Assembly (NCBI RefSeq): GCF_021495345.1
Contig: NZ_CP099397.1
Span: 744,001-808,000, forward strand
Length of the DNA: 64,000 bases
Origin: Pseudomonas hydrolytica
GTDB lineage: Bacteria; Pseudomonadota; Gammaproteobacteria; Pseudomonadales; Pseudomonadaceae
Direction of reading: 5' to 3'
The first letter of the stretch is position 1; each line of letters starts with the position of its first letter. The translations under genes and the position numbers were made by a program. Of this stretch, positions 28,668 to 37,067 are shown one piece after another. Below the pieces are notes generated by a model. That model saw only the letters and a list, made by a program, of their open reading frames with translations, was not told the DNA's origin and did not search any database.

Positions 28668-29705
28668 ATGAGTACGAGACGCGATTTCCTGAAAACCGCC
28701 GCGGTCGGCACCGCTGCCCTTGGCTCGGCGCACATCTACGCCGCCGAGCCGAAGAAGATCACCTGGCGCCTGCAGACCTACGCCGGCCCAGCGCTGGCCG
28801 AGCACGTGATCAAGCCGTCCATCGATGCCTTCAACAAGGCGGCCAACGGCCAGATGGAGATCCAGCTGTACTTCGCCGACCAGCTGGTGCCCACCGGCGA
28901 GCTGTTTCGCGCCATGCAGCGCGGCACCATCGACGCGGTGCAGAGCGACGACGACTCCATCGCCGCACCGGTGGACGTCTCGGTGTTCGGCGGTTACTTC
29001 CCCTTCGCCACCCGCTACAGCCTCGACGTGCCGGTGCTGTTCGAGCAGTACGGCCTCAACGAGATCTGGGCCGAGGCCTACGGCGAGGTCAAGGGCGTCA
29101 CCTGGCTCGGCGCCGGCGCATGGGACCCCTGCCACTTCGCCACGGTGCAGCCGATCACCAAACTGGCTGACCTCAAGGGCAAGCGCATCTTTACCTTTCC
29201 TACTGCCGGCAAGTTCCTCGCCCGCTTCGGCGTGATTCCGGTGACCCTGCCCTGGGAAGACGTCGAGGTGGCGGTGCAGACCGGCGAGCTGGACGGCATC
29301 GCCTGGTCCGGCATCACCGAGGACTACACGGTGGGCTGGGCCAACGTCACCAAGTACTTCCTCACCAACAACATCTCCGGCGCCTGGATCGGCTCCTACT
29401 TCGCCAACTCGGACAAATGGGCCGAGGTGCCCGAACACCTCAAGACCCTGTTCAAGCTGTGCATGGACAGCTCCAACTACTACCGCCAGCACTGGTACTG
29501 GGGCGGCGAGGCGCAGCTGCGCGTGGAGGGCGGCAAGCTGCAGCTGACCTCCATCCCCGCCGAGGAGTGGGCCACGGTGGAAGCCGAGGCGCTGAAGTTC
29601 TGGGACGAGATCGCCAAGACCAGCCCGCGCTGCGCCAAGGTGGTGGACATCTTCAAGAAGTACAACGCGCTGATGGCCAAGGCGGGGGCGCCTTATCGCG
29701 GTTGA
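28668..29705 (+). CDS. TRAP periplasmic binding protein (DctP-like), Tat-exported
   Basis: The 345-residue protein begins with a twin-arginine signal (STRRDFLKTAAVGTAALGSAHIYAA), so it is exported folded. The rest matches DctP-type solute receptors, with the ligand-contact region KLADLKGKRIFTFPTAGKFLARFG and GELDGIAWSGITEDY. This sub-type, with Tat signal and WGGEAQLRVE...SIPAEEWATVEAEA, resembles receptors for 2-oxo acids or other carboxylates, but the ligand is not certain. GGAGA precedes the ATG. It is the last gene of the Q-M-P operon. Confidence 0.93.
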   Translation: MSTRRDFLKTAAVGTAALGSAHIYAAEPKKITWRLQTYAGPALAEHVIKPSIDAFNKAANGQMEIQLYFADQLVPTGELFRAMQRGTIDAVQSDDDSIAAPVDVSVFGGYFPFATRYSLDVPVLFEQYGLNEIWAEAYGEVKGVTWLGAGAWDPCHFATVQPITKLADLKGKRIFTFPTAGKFLARFGVIPVTLPWEDVEVAVQTGELDGIAWSGITEDYTVGWANVTKYFLTNNISGAWIGSYFANSDKWAEVPEHLKTLFKLCMDSSNYYRQHWYWGGEAQLRVEGGKLQLTSIPAEEWATVEAEALKFWDEIAKTSPRCAKVVDIFKKYNALMAKAGAPYRG

Positions 29706-29731
29706 GCCTGCGCAGCGTCAGGCGAAACCAT

Positions 29732-29757
29732 GCGCCCGTACCCCTAGGTACGGGCGC
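29732..29757 (+). terminator. Hairpin after the TRAP operon
   Basis: GCGCCCGTACC and GGTACGGGCGC form a perfect 11-bp stem around CCTA. It is followed by GGTTCT, so the T-tract is weak. Confidence 0.55.
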
Positions 29758-29812
29758 GGTTCTATTGGCGAGGCCCCAGGTCTGTTTGGTGCGCGGCCGG
29801 CCTCGGTTGTCT

Positions 29813-29835
29813 GGTGCGCACGGCGCACCCTACGG
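29813..29835. repeat. GTAGGGTGCGC palindromic repeat
   Basis: GGTGCGCACGGCGCACCCTAC is the reverse orientation of the family seen at 18072. Confidence 0.8.
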
Positions 29836-30045
29836 TTAGTCCTGCCGGCCTGGCGCCGCGCAGGCAGATTTTTCCCGCCTCGACCTGCCATCCCGGCAAT
29901 CCTGTACCACACTCAATGGGCCTGAAACGGACGCTGTCATAGGCGTCGTGCTGTGCCCATGCGCTGTCGGCCCTGCCAGGCCGGTCATGAATGCCCAGCC
30001 GTGCGCCGAACCCGCCCGCGATAACAACAAGACACAGGGGTTAGC

Positions 30046-31419
30046 ATGTTCAAACCACGGGATGTAAAGACCCTGGGCGATGCCCGGCGCATCGTCGAGG
30101 AACGTGGCCTGAGCCACGTGAAGGTCGGTCTGTTCGACAACGATGGGGTGATGCGCGGCAAGTACATGAGCCGCAGCAAGTTCTTCTCCGCCCTGGAGCA
30201 CGGCTTCGCCTTCTGCGACGTGGTGCTCGGCTGGGACGTCAAGGACCAGCTCTACGACAACGCCCAGTACACCGGCTGGCACAGCGGCTACCCCGATGCG
30301 CCGGTGCGCATCCTGCCGCACACCTGTCGCGAGATTCCCTTCGAAAACGGCATGTTGCTGTTTCTCGCCGAGTTCGATCAGCAGGCCGAGGCGGTGTGCC
30401 CGCGCGGCACCCTGCGCCGGGTGATCGAGCGCTGCCAGGCCATGGGCTTCGAGCCCTATGCGGCGCTGGAGTACGAATTCTTCATGTTCGACGAAACGCC
30501 GGAGTCGGCGCGGGCCAAGGGCTTTCGCGATCTCAAGCCGTTCACCCCGGACTGGTTCGGCTACTCGATGATCCGCAACTCGGTGCACGCCGAGCTCTAT
30601 CACCAGATCCTCGAGATGGGCGAGGCGATGGATTTTCCCATCGAGGGCCTGCATACCGAGACCGGCCCCGGTGTGCTGGAGGCGGCCATCGCCTATGACC
30701 GCGCCGAGGCGGCGGCGGACAAGGGCGCGCTGTTCAAGACCTTCATGAAGGTGCTGGCCCAGCGCAACGGCCTGATGGCCACCTTCATGGCCAAGTGGTC
30801 GGGCAAGTACCCCGGGCAGAGCGGGCATATCCACGTGTCCCTGCGCGACCGTGCGAGCGACAAGTCGGCCTTCTTTGATCCCGATCAGGCGCACAACATG
30901 AGCAAGCTGCAGCGGCATTTCCTCGCCGGCCAGCAGCGCCTGATGCCGGAATTCCTGTGCATGGTGGCGCCGACCCTGAACAGCTACCGGCGTCTGATTC
31001 CCGGCTTCTGGGCACCCACCGACGCCACCTGGGGCGTGGAGAACCGCACCGCGGCGCTGCGGGTGATCCCCGGCAGCGACAAGTCGCAGCGCCAGGAGTA
31101 CCGCCTCGGCGCCGCCGACGGCAATCCCTTCCTGGCCTTGTCGGTGGCCATCGGCTCGGGGCTGTACGGAATCATGCAGCAGTGGGAGCCGACCGCGCCG
31201 GTCAGCGGCAACGCCTATGCGGTCAAGCACCCCGAGGAGCTGGCGCTGCCGCGCACGCTGTGGGATGCGGCGCAGCGCCTGAAGGGCTCGCAGGCGGCGC
31301 GCGAGCTGTTCGGCGACGCCTTCGTCGAGCACTTCGCCGCCAGCCGCGAATGGGAAGAGCGCGAGTACCGCCGCCATGTCAGCGACTGGGAGCTGGATCG
31401 CTACTTCGAAATCATCTGA
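30046..31419 (+). CDS. Glutamine synthetase-like gamma-glutamyl ligase (PuuA/GlnA-type)
   Basis: The 457-residue protein has the glutamine synthetase fold and metal/ATP residues (ALEYEFFMFDE; GLHTETGPGVLEAA; SGQSGHIHVSL; NRTAALRVIPGS). It lacks the NLYxLPP-type adenylylation tyrosine segment of housekeeping GlnA and has the PuuA-like NSYRRLIPGFWAPT stretch. Such enzymes attach glutamate through its gamma-carboxyl to an amine such as putrescine, ethanolamine or isopropylamine as the first step of catabolism. The following aldehyde and alcohol dehydrogenases suggest an amine carrying a hydroxyl group. No gamma-glutamyl hydrolase is nearby. Confidence 0.85.
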   Translation: MFKPRDVKTLGDARRIVEERGLSHVKVGLFDNDGVMRGKYMSRSKFFSALEHGFAFCDVVLGWDVKDQLYDNAQYTGWHSGYPDAPVRILPHTCREIPFENGMLLFLAEFDQQAEAVCPRGTLRRVIERCQAMGFEPYAALEYEFFMFDETPESARAKGFRDLKPFTPDWFGYSMIRNSVHAELYHQILEMGEAMDFPIEGLHTETGPGVLEAAIAYDRAEAAADKGALFKTFMKVLAQRNGLMATFMAKWSGKYPGQSGHIHVSLRDRASDKSAFFDPDQAHNMSKLQRHFLAGQQRLMPEFLCMVAPTLNSYRRLIPGFWAPTDATWGVENRTAALRVIPGSDKSQRQEYRLGAADGNPFLALSVAIGSGLYGIMQQWEPTAPVSGNAYAVKHPEELALPRTLWDAAQRLKGSQAARELFGDAFVEHFAASREWEEREYRRHVSDWELDRYFEII

Positions 31420-31430
31420 TTCCCCATTCC

Positions 31431-31494
31431 CGTAGCCCGGATGCAATCCGGGGCGGCTTTTCGTCGAGTGTCCCCGGAGTGCATCCGGGCTACG
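31431..31494. repeat. REP element, CGTAGCCCGGATGCA family
   Basis: CGTAGCCCGGATGCAATCCG and its inverted partner ending GCATCCGGGCTACG flank a short spacer. Related copies are at 34083-34100 (one arm) and 52836-52887. Confidence 0.85.
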
Positions 31495-31518
31495 AAGGCA
31501 AGATTCGTGGAGCACCTA

Positions 31519-32907
31519 ATGAGCAAACTGCAATGCATTTCCCCCATCGACGGTTCGGTCTACGTCGAACGTCACCTGGCCTCCAACCCCGAGATCCAGG
31601 CCGCGCTTGCCCGTGCCGAGCTGGCGCAGCAGACCTGGAAACGCACACCGCTGCGTGAGCGCATCGCCATCGGTCGGCGCGCCATCGACGCCTTCGCCGC
31701 ACGCGAAAGCCAGCTGGCCGAGGAGCTGTGCTGGATGATGGGCCGGCCGATCCGCTACGCCGCCGGCGAGATCCGCGGCTTCGTCGAGCGCGCCACGCAT
31801 ATGGCCGATATCGCCGAGGGTTCGCTGGCCGATATCCGCCTGCCGGACAAGCCCGGCTTCACCCGCTTCATCCGCCGCGAGCCGTTGGGTGTGGCACTGG
31901 TCATCGCGCCCTGGAACTACCCCTACCTGACCGCCGTGAATGCGGTGATGCCGGCACTGCTGGCGGGCAACGCGGTATTGCTCAAACACTCGGCGCAGAC
32001 CCCGCTGTGCGCCGAGCGCATGGTCGAGGCCTTTGCCGAGGCCGGCCTGCCCGAAGGCGTGTTCCAGTACCTGCACCTGAGCCACGGCGAGACCGAAGCG
32101 CTGATTCGCGCGCCGACCATCAACCACGTCGCCTTCACCGGTTCGGTGCCGGGCGGGGCCATGGTCGAGCGGGCGGCGGCCGGGCGCTTCATCAGCGTCG
32201 GCCTGGAGCTGGGCGGCAAGGATCCGGCCTATGTGCGCGCCGACGCCGACCTGGCCCATGCGGTGGAAACCGCCATCGACGGCGCCTTCTTCAACTCCGG
32301 CCAATCGTGCTGCGGTATCGAGCGCATCTACGTGCACGAGTCGCTGTACGACGCCTTCGTCGAGCAGGCGGTGGCGCTGGTGCGCCAGTACAAGCTGGGG
32401 CGCTCGGATGACCCGCAGATCACCCTGGGCCCCTTGGTGCGGGCCGACGCCGCCGATTTCGTCCGCGCGCAGATCGCCGAGGCGGTCGCGCAGGGCGCCA
32501 GGGCGCATATCGACCCGGCCGAGTTTCCCCTGGATGCGCCGGGTACGCCCTACCTGGCGCCGCAGGTGCTGACCAACGTCAACCATGAAATGCGCGTGAT
32601 GACCGAGGAATCCTTCGGCCCGGTGGTGGGTATCCAGAAGGTCGCCAGCGACGAGGAGGCGCTGGCGCTGATGAACGACAGCGAGTTTGGCCTGACCGCG
32701 GCGATCTTCAGCCGCGACGTCGATGCCGCCATGGCCCTGGCCGATCGGGTGGAGGCCGGCACGGTGTTTCTCAACCGCTGCGACTACCTCGACCCTGGGC
32801 TGGCCTGGACCGGGGTGAAGCACTCCGGACGTGGCTGCACCCTCTCAAGGGTCGGCTACGAGCAGCTGACCCGGCCGAAATCCTTCCACTTCAAGACTCA
32901 GCTGTGA
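31519..32907 (+). CDS. Aldehyde dehydrogenase
   Basis: The 462-residue NAD(P)-dependent aldehyde dehydrogenase has the cofactor motif APWNYPYLTAVNAVMPALLAGNAVLLKHS, the catalytic Glu in LELGGKDPAYV and the catalytic Cys in NSGQSCCGIER. It oxidises an aldehyde to the acid. I chose ATG 31519 with GGAGCACCTA upstream because the longer frame runs through a REP element. The TGA at 32905-32907 lies 8 bp before the start of the next gene. It probably takes the aldehyde made by the alcohol dehydrogenase. Confidence 0.94.
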   Translation: MSKLQCISPIDGSVYVERHLASNPEIQAALARAELAQQTWKRTPLRERIAIGRRAIDAFAARESQLAEELCWMMGRPIRYAAGEIRGFVERATHMADIAEGSLADIRLPDKPGFTRFIRREPLGVALVIAPWNYPYLTAVNAVMPALLAGNAVLLKHSAQTPLCAERMVEAFAEAGLPEGVFQYLHLSHGETEALIRAPTINHVAFTGSVPGGAMVERAAAGRFISVGLELGGKDPAYVRADADLAHAVETAIDGAFFNSGQSCCGIERIYVHESLYDAFVEQAVALVRQYKLGRSDDPQITLGPLVRADAADFVRAQIAEAVAQGARAHIDPAEFPLDAPGTPYLAPQVLTNVNHEMRVMTEESFGPVVGIQKVASDEEALALMNDSEFGLTAAIFSRDVDAAMALADRVEAGTVFLNRCDYLDPGLAWTGVKHSGRGCTLSRVGYEQLTRPKSFHFKTQL

Positions 32908-32915
32908 GGCGCGCA

Positions 32916-34085
32916 ATGATTCTCGATCAGTACCGCATGAACTGGAATTACCCCACCTCGATGCGCGTCGGCGTCGGCCGCATCAGCGAGCTGGCCGAGG
33001 CCTGCCGCCAGCTCGGCATGCGCGCGCCGCTGCTGTGTACCGACCCCGGCCTGGCCGCGCTACCGATGATCGACGCGGCGCTGCGCCAGTGTCGCGATGC
33101 AGGCTTGAACGCAGGACTGTTCTCGGCGATCAAGGGCAACCCCACCGGCGCCAACGTGATGGACGGTGTGGCGGCGTTCAAGGCCGGCGGGCATGACGGG
33201 GTGATCGCCTTTGGCGGCGGCTCGGCGCTGGATGCCGGCAAGGCCATCGCCCTGATGGTCGGCCAGGATCGACCGCTGTGGGATTTCGAGGACGTCGGCG
33301 ATAACGCCAGCCGGGTCAATGTCGCCGGCATGGCGCCGGTGGTGGCGGTGCCGACCACCGCCGGCACCGGCTCGGAAGTCGGCCGCGCCTCGGTGATCAC
33401 CGACGACGCGGCGCATATCAAACGCATCATCTTCCACGCGCGGATGCTGCCGGCGCTGGTGATTCTCGACCCGGAGCTGACGGTCGGCCTGCCGGCGAAG
33501 CTCACCGCCGCCACCGGCATGGACGCGCTGTCGCACAGCCTGGAGGCCTTCTGCTCGCCGCTCTTCCATCCCATGGCCGAGGGCATCGCGCTGGAGGGCA
33601 TGCGCCTGGTGCAGCAGTACCTGCCGCGTGCGGTCAGTCAGGGCACCGACGTCGAGGCGCGGTTGCAGATGCTGGTGGCCTCGAGCATGGGCGCCACCGC
33701 CTTCCAGCGCGGCCTCGGCGCCATGCACGCGCTGGCCCATCCGCTGGGGGCGCTGTACGACGCCCATCACGGCCTGCTCAACGCAGTGCTGATGCCTTAC
33801 GTGCTGGTGGCCAACCGCGGCGCCATCGAGCCGCAGATGGAGAAGATGGCGCGCTATCTGGCGCTGCCGGGCAGCGGCTTCGAGGCGGTACTGGACTGGG
33901 TGCTGGCGCTGCGCAGCGAAGTGGGTATCGCCCACAGCCTGGGCGAGATCGGCATCGACGATGCACGCATCGAGCAGGTCGGGCGCATGGCCGAGGTGGA
34001 CCCTTCGGCGGGCACCAACCCCATCGCCTTCAGCGCCGCGCAGTACAGCGCCTTGTTCGAGAAAGCGCTGCGCGGGGCCTTGTAG
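32916..34085 (+). CDS. Iron-containing alcohol dehydrogenase
   Basis: The 389-residue group III alcohol dehydrogenase has the nucleotide motif FGGGSALDAGKAIA, PTTAGTGSEVGRASV and the metal ligands in GMDALSHSLEAF (Asp, His) and AMHALAHPLGALYDAHHG (two His). It interconverts an alcohol and an aldehyde with NAD(H). ATG 32916 with GAGG eight bases upstream is preferred over the GTG at 32904. With the glutamine synthetase-like and aldehyde dehydrogenase genes it forms a likely catabolic trio. Confidence 0.93.
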   Translation: MILDQYRMNWNYPTSMRVGVGRISELAEACRQLGMRAPLLCTDPGLAALPMIDAALRQCRDAGLNAGLFSAIKGNPTGANVMDGVAAFKAGGHDGVIAFGGGSALDAGKAIALMVGQDRPLWDFEDVGDNASRVNVAGMAPVVAVPTTAGTGSEVGRASVITDDAAHIKRIIFHARMLPALVILDPELTVGLPAKLTAATGMDALSHSLEAFCSPLFHPMAEGIALEGMRLVQQYLPRAVSQGTDVEARLQMLVASSMGATAFQRGLGAMHALAHPLGALYDAHHGLLNAVLMPYVLVANRGAIEPQMEKMARYLALPGSGFEAVLDWVLALRSEVGIAHSLGEIGIDDARIEQVGRMAEVDPSAGTNPIAFSAAQYSALFEKALRGAL

Positions 34086-34186
34086 CCCGGATGCAATCCG
34101 CGAGCTGTCGACCTGCTTTGCCGTAGATCTTGTAGGAGCCGGCTTGCCGGCGATCATCGCGGATCGCCCGCAAGCGGGCTCCTACA
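34083..34186. repeat. REP elements of two families after the alcohol dehydrogenase
   Basis: A single arm of the TAGCCCGGATGCAATCCG family (34083-34100) overlaps the stop codon, followed by a full GTAGGAGCCGGCTTGC element (34131-34186) with inverted arms. The latter may act as the terminator between converging genes. Confidence 0.85.
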
Positions 34187-34198
34187 GGTTATGCGGGC

Positions 34199-34732
34199 TT
34201 ATTCTCCAGCCTGCTCTGCCTGCAGAGCTTCCAGCGCCGGCGCGGCATAGATGCCCACTTCCACCGCCAGCTCCATCACCCGCGGCAGGTCGCTGGCGTA
34301 CACCAGTACCGCCTGCAGCTCGTCGTCCAGCGGTTCGCTGAAGTCCACCAGCACATAGCCGCCGGTTTCCGGCGACAGCGCCGAGAGCTGCACCTGAATG
34401 CGGTTGAGCGCCTTGAGCGGCTCGGTCTTGGCCAGTTGCTTGGGCTTGAGCACGAACTGCACCTGCGGGCCGAAGGACTCGGTGATGCGCTGGAACAGCT
34501 CTTCATAGCTGTCGGCCTGAAACAGCACGGTATCCGGCAGGCTGCCGACCACCACCCACTCGCCCAGCGGGATGGGGAATTCATCGTCGTAGTTGACGTC
34601 CGGATTGGCGGCGAGGAAGGCGGCCGGGTCGGCATAGGCTTGCGCGGCCTCGTCGGCGATACGCGCGATCTCGTCCTCGGCCAGGCACCCGGAGCTTATC
34701 TTGGCGATCAGTTCTTCCAGCTGGGCTTTCAT
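34199..34732 (-). CDS. Uncharacterised acidic protein
   Basis: I do not recognise this 177-residue protein. It is acidic and soluble, without signal peptide, membrane segment or cysteine-rich motif (a single Cys at 16). It has a regular alternation of helix and strand, for example GEWVVVGSLPDTVLFQADSYEELFQRITESFG and GGYVLVDFSEPLDDELQAVLVYASDLPRVMELA, which looks like a compact alpha/beta domain. Its composition matches its neighbours, so it is a genuine core gene. Its function is unknown. Confidence 0.75.
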   Translation of the reverse strand: MKAQLEELIAKISSGCLAEDEIARIADEAAQAYADPAAFLAANPDVNYDDEFPIPLGEWVVVGSLPDTVLFQADSYEELFQRITESFGPQVQFVLKPKQLAKTEPLKALNRIQVQLSALSPETGGYVLVDFSEPLDDELQAVLVYASDLPRVMELAVEVGIYAAPALEALQAEQAGE

Positions 34733-34787
34733 CGGGGCATTCCTGTTCGAGGGCGAAGGCGCGCAGGATAAGGCAAAGCACGCCGCG

Positions 34788-35270
34788 CTAGAAGTAAGCC
34801 AGGAGGCGGCCGAGGCTCATCACCAGTATCCACGCCAGCAGCGACAGCGCCGCCTGTAGTCGACCGAACAGTGGCGCATGCGTATCCCAGTCGCTCAACC
34901 GGGCACTCCACAGATGACGAAACAGCAGAGCATTGGCGACGCCCAGCATGATCAGCAGCAGCTTGAGCTGCAGCAGACGGTCGACTGCCAGCGGCCCGGC
35001 GTCGGCGGCGAACAGACAGATGCCGCTGCCCAGCAGGAGCAACAGGCCGGCTACCGCCAGCGGCGTCAGCGTGCGCGACACCGCTGTCAGCGGGAAGCCG
35101 CGGCCGGCGCCCAGCAGGCGCGCATCGAGCAGCAGCATGGGCCCAAGCAGCAGCACCAAGCCCAGCAGATGCAGCAGGTTGAACGCCGGGTAGAGCAGTG
35201 CCGAGCTGCGCATCTGCTCGCCCAGCGCCGAGGCTTCCAGCCAGGCGGCCCAGGCGATCAGGCTGTCCAT
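34788..35270 (-). CDS. Four-helix membrane protein (DUF6644/CopD-like)
   Basis: The 160-residue protein has four hydrophobic segments (ALLYPAFNLLHLLGLVLLLGPMLLLDARLLG; TPLAVAGLLLLLGSGICLF; LLQLKLLLIMLGVANALLF; LSLLAWILVMSLGRLLAYF). The histidine in the first helix (NLLHLLG) is a possible haem or metal ligand. It resembles small CopD-like/DUF6644 proteins; I am not certain of the family. The start abuts the stop of the DUF6152 gene with no spacer, so they are coupled. Confidence 0.6.
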   Translation of the reverse strand: MDSLIAWAAWLEASALGEQMRSSALLYPAFNLLHLLGLVLLLGPMLLLDARLLGAGRGFPLTAVSRTLTPLAVAGLLLLLGSGICLFAADAGPLAVDRLLQLKLLLIMLGVANALLFRHLWSARLSDWDTHAPLFGRLQAALSLLAWILVMSLGRLLAYF

Positions 35271-35627
35271 CTAGCGCAGTTCGATGGTGCGACCGTCGAC
35301 GATGATGCGCTCGGCACGGATTTCCGCGGTGCCGTCCTTGCGCGGGTAGCCGACTATGGTCACGGTCTTGCCCGCTGTGAGGTCGGCCTCCGGCAGGCCA
35401 CGCGCTTGCAGGCGACTGATCGGGGCGAGGATCACCTGCCAGGTGCGCCCGTCGTGTTCGATGCTCACATCGGCGTGGGGGTTGCGATAGTTGACGCTCT
35501 GCAGCGGCACTTCCAGGGTCAGGAGCTGGTCCGCGTCGTAGGAGCTCCAGCCGTGATGAGCCTGGGCAAGGGCGGCGCTGAGCAGCAAGCCAAGCGTGGC
35601 GGTGAGAAGCAGCAGTTTCTTCAGCAT
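35271..35627 (-). CDS. Periplasmic DUF6152-like protein
   Basis: The 118-residue exported protein has a signal peptide (LKKLLLLTATLGLLLSAALAQA) and starts with mature AHHGWSSYD. It has a small beta-barrel-like body with conserved YRNPHADVSIEHDGRTWQVILAPISRLQARG, as in DUF6152. The N-terminal HHGWSSYD may bind metal, but this is a guess. It immediately precedes the membrane protein gene, which suggests they work as a pair. Confidence 0.75.
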   Translation of the reverse strand: MLKKLLLLTATLGLLLSAALAQAHHGWSSYDADQLLTLEVPLQSVNYRNPHADVSIEHDGRTWQVILAPISRLQARGLPEADLTAGKTVTIVGYPRKDGTAEIRAERIIVDGRTIELR

Positions 35628-35734
35628 GACGGGTCACCCGGTGGGCTGGTTGAACACCGGGTAAACCTAGACCCTCTGACCGGCGCTGCGGCGCATGGGC
35701 ACATTTGGAAACAGAATGGGCGCGCGCCGCTGCC

Positions 35735-37000
35735 TCAGCCGTAGCGCTTCTTCGCTTCGATGGCCAGGCCGCTGCCGATGCTGCCGAAGGTGTTGCCTTC
35801 CACGCTGCGCGCATTGGGCAGCATCGCCGCCACGCTCTGGCGCAGCGCCGGTACGCCGCTGGAACCACCGGTGAAGAACAGCGTGTCGACCTGCTCAGCA
35901 GTGATGCCGGCATCGGCCAGCAGCTGCGTGAGGCTGGCGCGAATGCGCTCGAGCAGCGGCTCGATGGCGTTCTCGAACAGCGGCCGGGTCAGCTCGGCGA
36001 CCAGGCCCGGCTCGACGCGCGACAGGTCGATAGGGCGTGCATCCTGCTCGCTGAGGGCGATCTTGCTCTCTTCCACCTGCATCGCCAGCCAGTGCCCGGC
36101 GCGCTGTTCGATCAGGCCGAACAGGCGGTCGATACCGGTGGCGTCGACGATGTCGTAACGCATGTTCTGCAGGGCCAGCTGGGTCTTCTGCGCGTACAGC
36201 GCGTTGATGGTGTGCCAGGTGGCCAGGTTGAGGTGGTAGCTGGTGGGCATGAAGGCGTCGCTCTTCATCCGGCTGCCGTAGCCGAACAGCGGCATCACCC
36301 CGGCCAGCGACAGCTGCTTGTCGAAGTCGGTGCCGCCGATATGCACGCCGCCAGTGGCTAGGATGTCGTCCTGACGCTCGGCCAGGTGGTGGCGCTCAGG
36401 GGCCAGACGCACTAGGGAGAAGTCCGAGGTGCCGCCGCCGATATCGACGATCAGCACCAGCTCCTCGCGCGCCAGGCTCGACTCGTAGTCGAAGGCCGCG
36501 GCGATGGGTTCGTACTGGAACGACACCTCCCTGAAGCCGAGCTTGTGCGCCACGCTCACCAGGGTGTTCTGCGCCTCCTGGTCGGCGCCCGGGTCGTCGT
36601 CGACGAAGAATACTGGGCGGCCCAGCACCACTTCCTCGAAGGCACGCCCGGCCTGGGCTTCGGCACGTTTTTTCAGCTCGCCGATAAAGAAGCCGAGCAG
36701 GTCCTTGAACGGCAGGGCACTGCCCAGCACGGTGGTTTCGCTTTTCAGCAGCTTGGAGCCCAGCAGGCTCTTCAGCGAGCGCATCAGGCGCCCTTCGTAG
36801 CCTTCCAGGTACTCGTGCAGGGCCAGGCGGCCATAGACCGGGCGGCGCTCCTCGGTGTTGAAGAAAATCACCGAGGGCAGGGTGATCTTGCCGTCTTCCA
36901 GGAGCAGCAGGCTGTCCTGGCCGGGGCGCAGCCAGCCGACGGTGGAGTTGGAGGTGCCGAAGTCGATGCCGCAGGCGCGGGCAGGCGTGGAGAAGGACAT
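35735..37000 (-). CDS. yegD: Hsp70-family protein, YegD-like
   Basis: The 421-residue protein has the Hsp70 ATPase domain: phosphate loop GIDFGTSNSTVGW, the second phosphate motif LVLIVDIGGGTSDFS, and the adenosine motif FFTGGSSGVPALRQ. It lacks the C-terminal substrate-binding domain and lid of DnaK (about 640 residues), as is normal for YegD (about 450). It is thus a nucleotide-binding actin/Hsp70-fold protein of unclear client. The gene stands alone. Confidence 0.9.
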   Translation of the reverse strand: MSFSTPARACGIDFGTSNSTVGWLRPGQDSLLLLEDGKITLPSVIFFNTEERRPVYGRLALHEYLEGYEGRLMRSLKSLLGSKLLKSETTVLGSALPFKDLLGFFIGELKKRAEAQAGRAFEEVVLGRPVFFVDDDPGADQEAQNTLVSVAHKLGFREVSFQYEPIAAAFDYESSLAREELVLIVDIGGGTSDFSLVRLAPERHHLAERQDDILATGGVHIGGTDFDKQLSLAGVMPLFGYGSRMKSDAFMPTSYHLNLATWHTINALYAQKTQLALQNMRYDIVDATGIDRLFGLIEQRAGHWLAMQVEESKIALSEQDARPIDLSRVEPGLVAELTRPLFENAIEPLLERIRASLTQLLADAGITAEQVDTLFFTGGSSGVPALRQSVAAMLPNARSVEGNTFGSIGSGLAIEAKKRYG

Positions 37001-37067
37001 GGAAACGCAGGGCCGAAAAAATGGCCGCGCATTCTATGTCAGGGGCGCGGCGACGGCGAGCCGCCTG

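Larger units (their letters stand above)
29706..30045. other. 340-bp gap between TRAP operon and glutamine synthetase-like gene
   Basis: The gap holds a terminator-like hairpin (29732-29757), one GTAGGGTGCGC repeat (29813-29835) and the ribosome binding site AGGGG before the ATG at 30046. I see no gene and no clear promoter. Confidence 0.6.
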
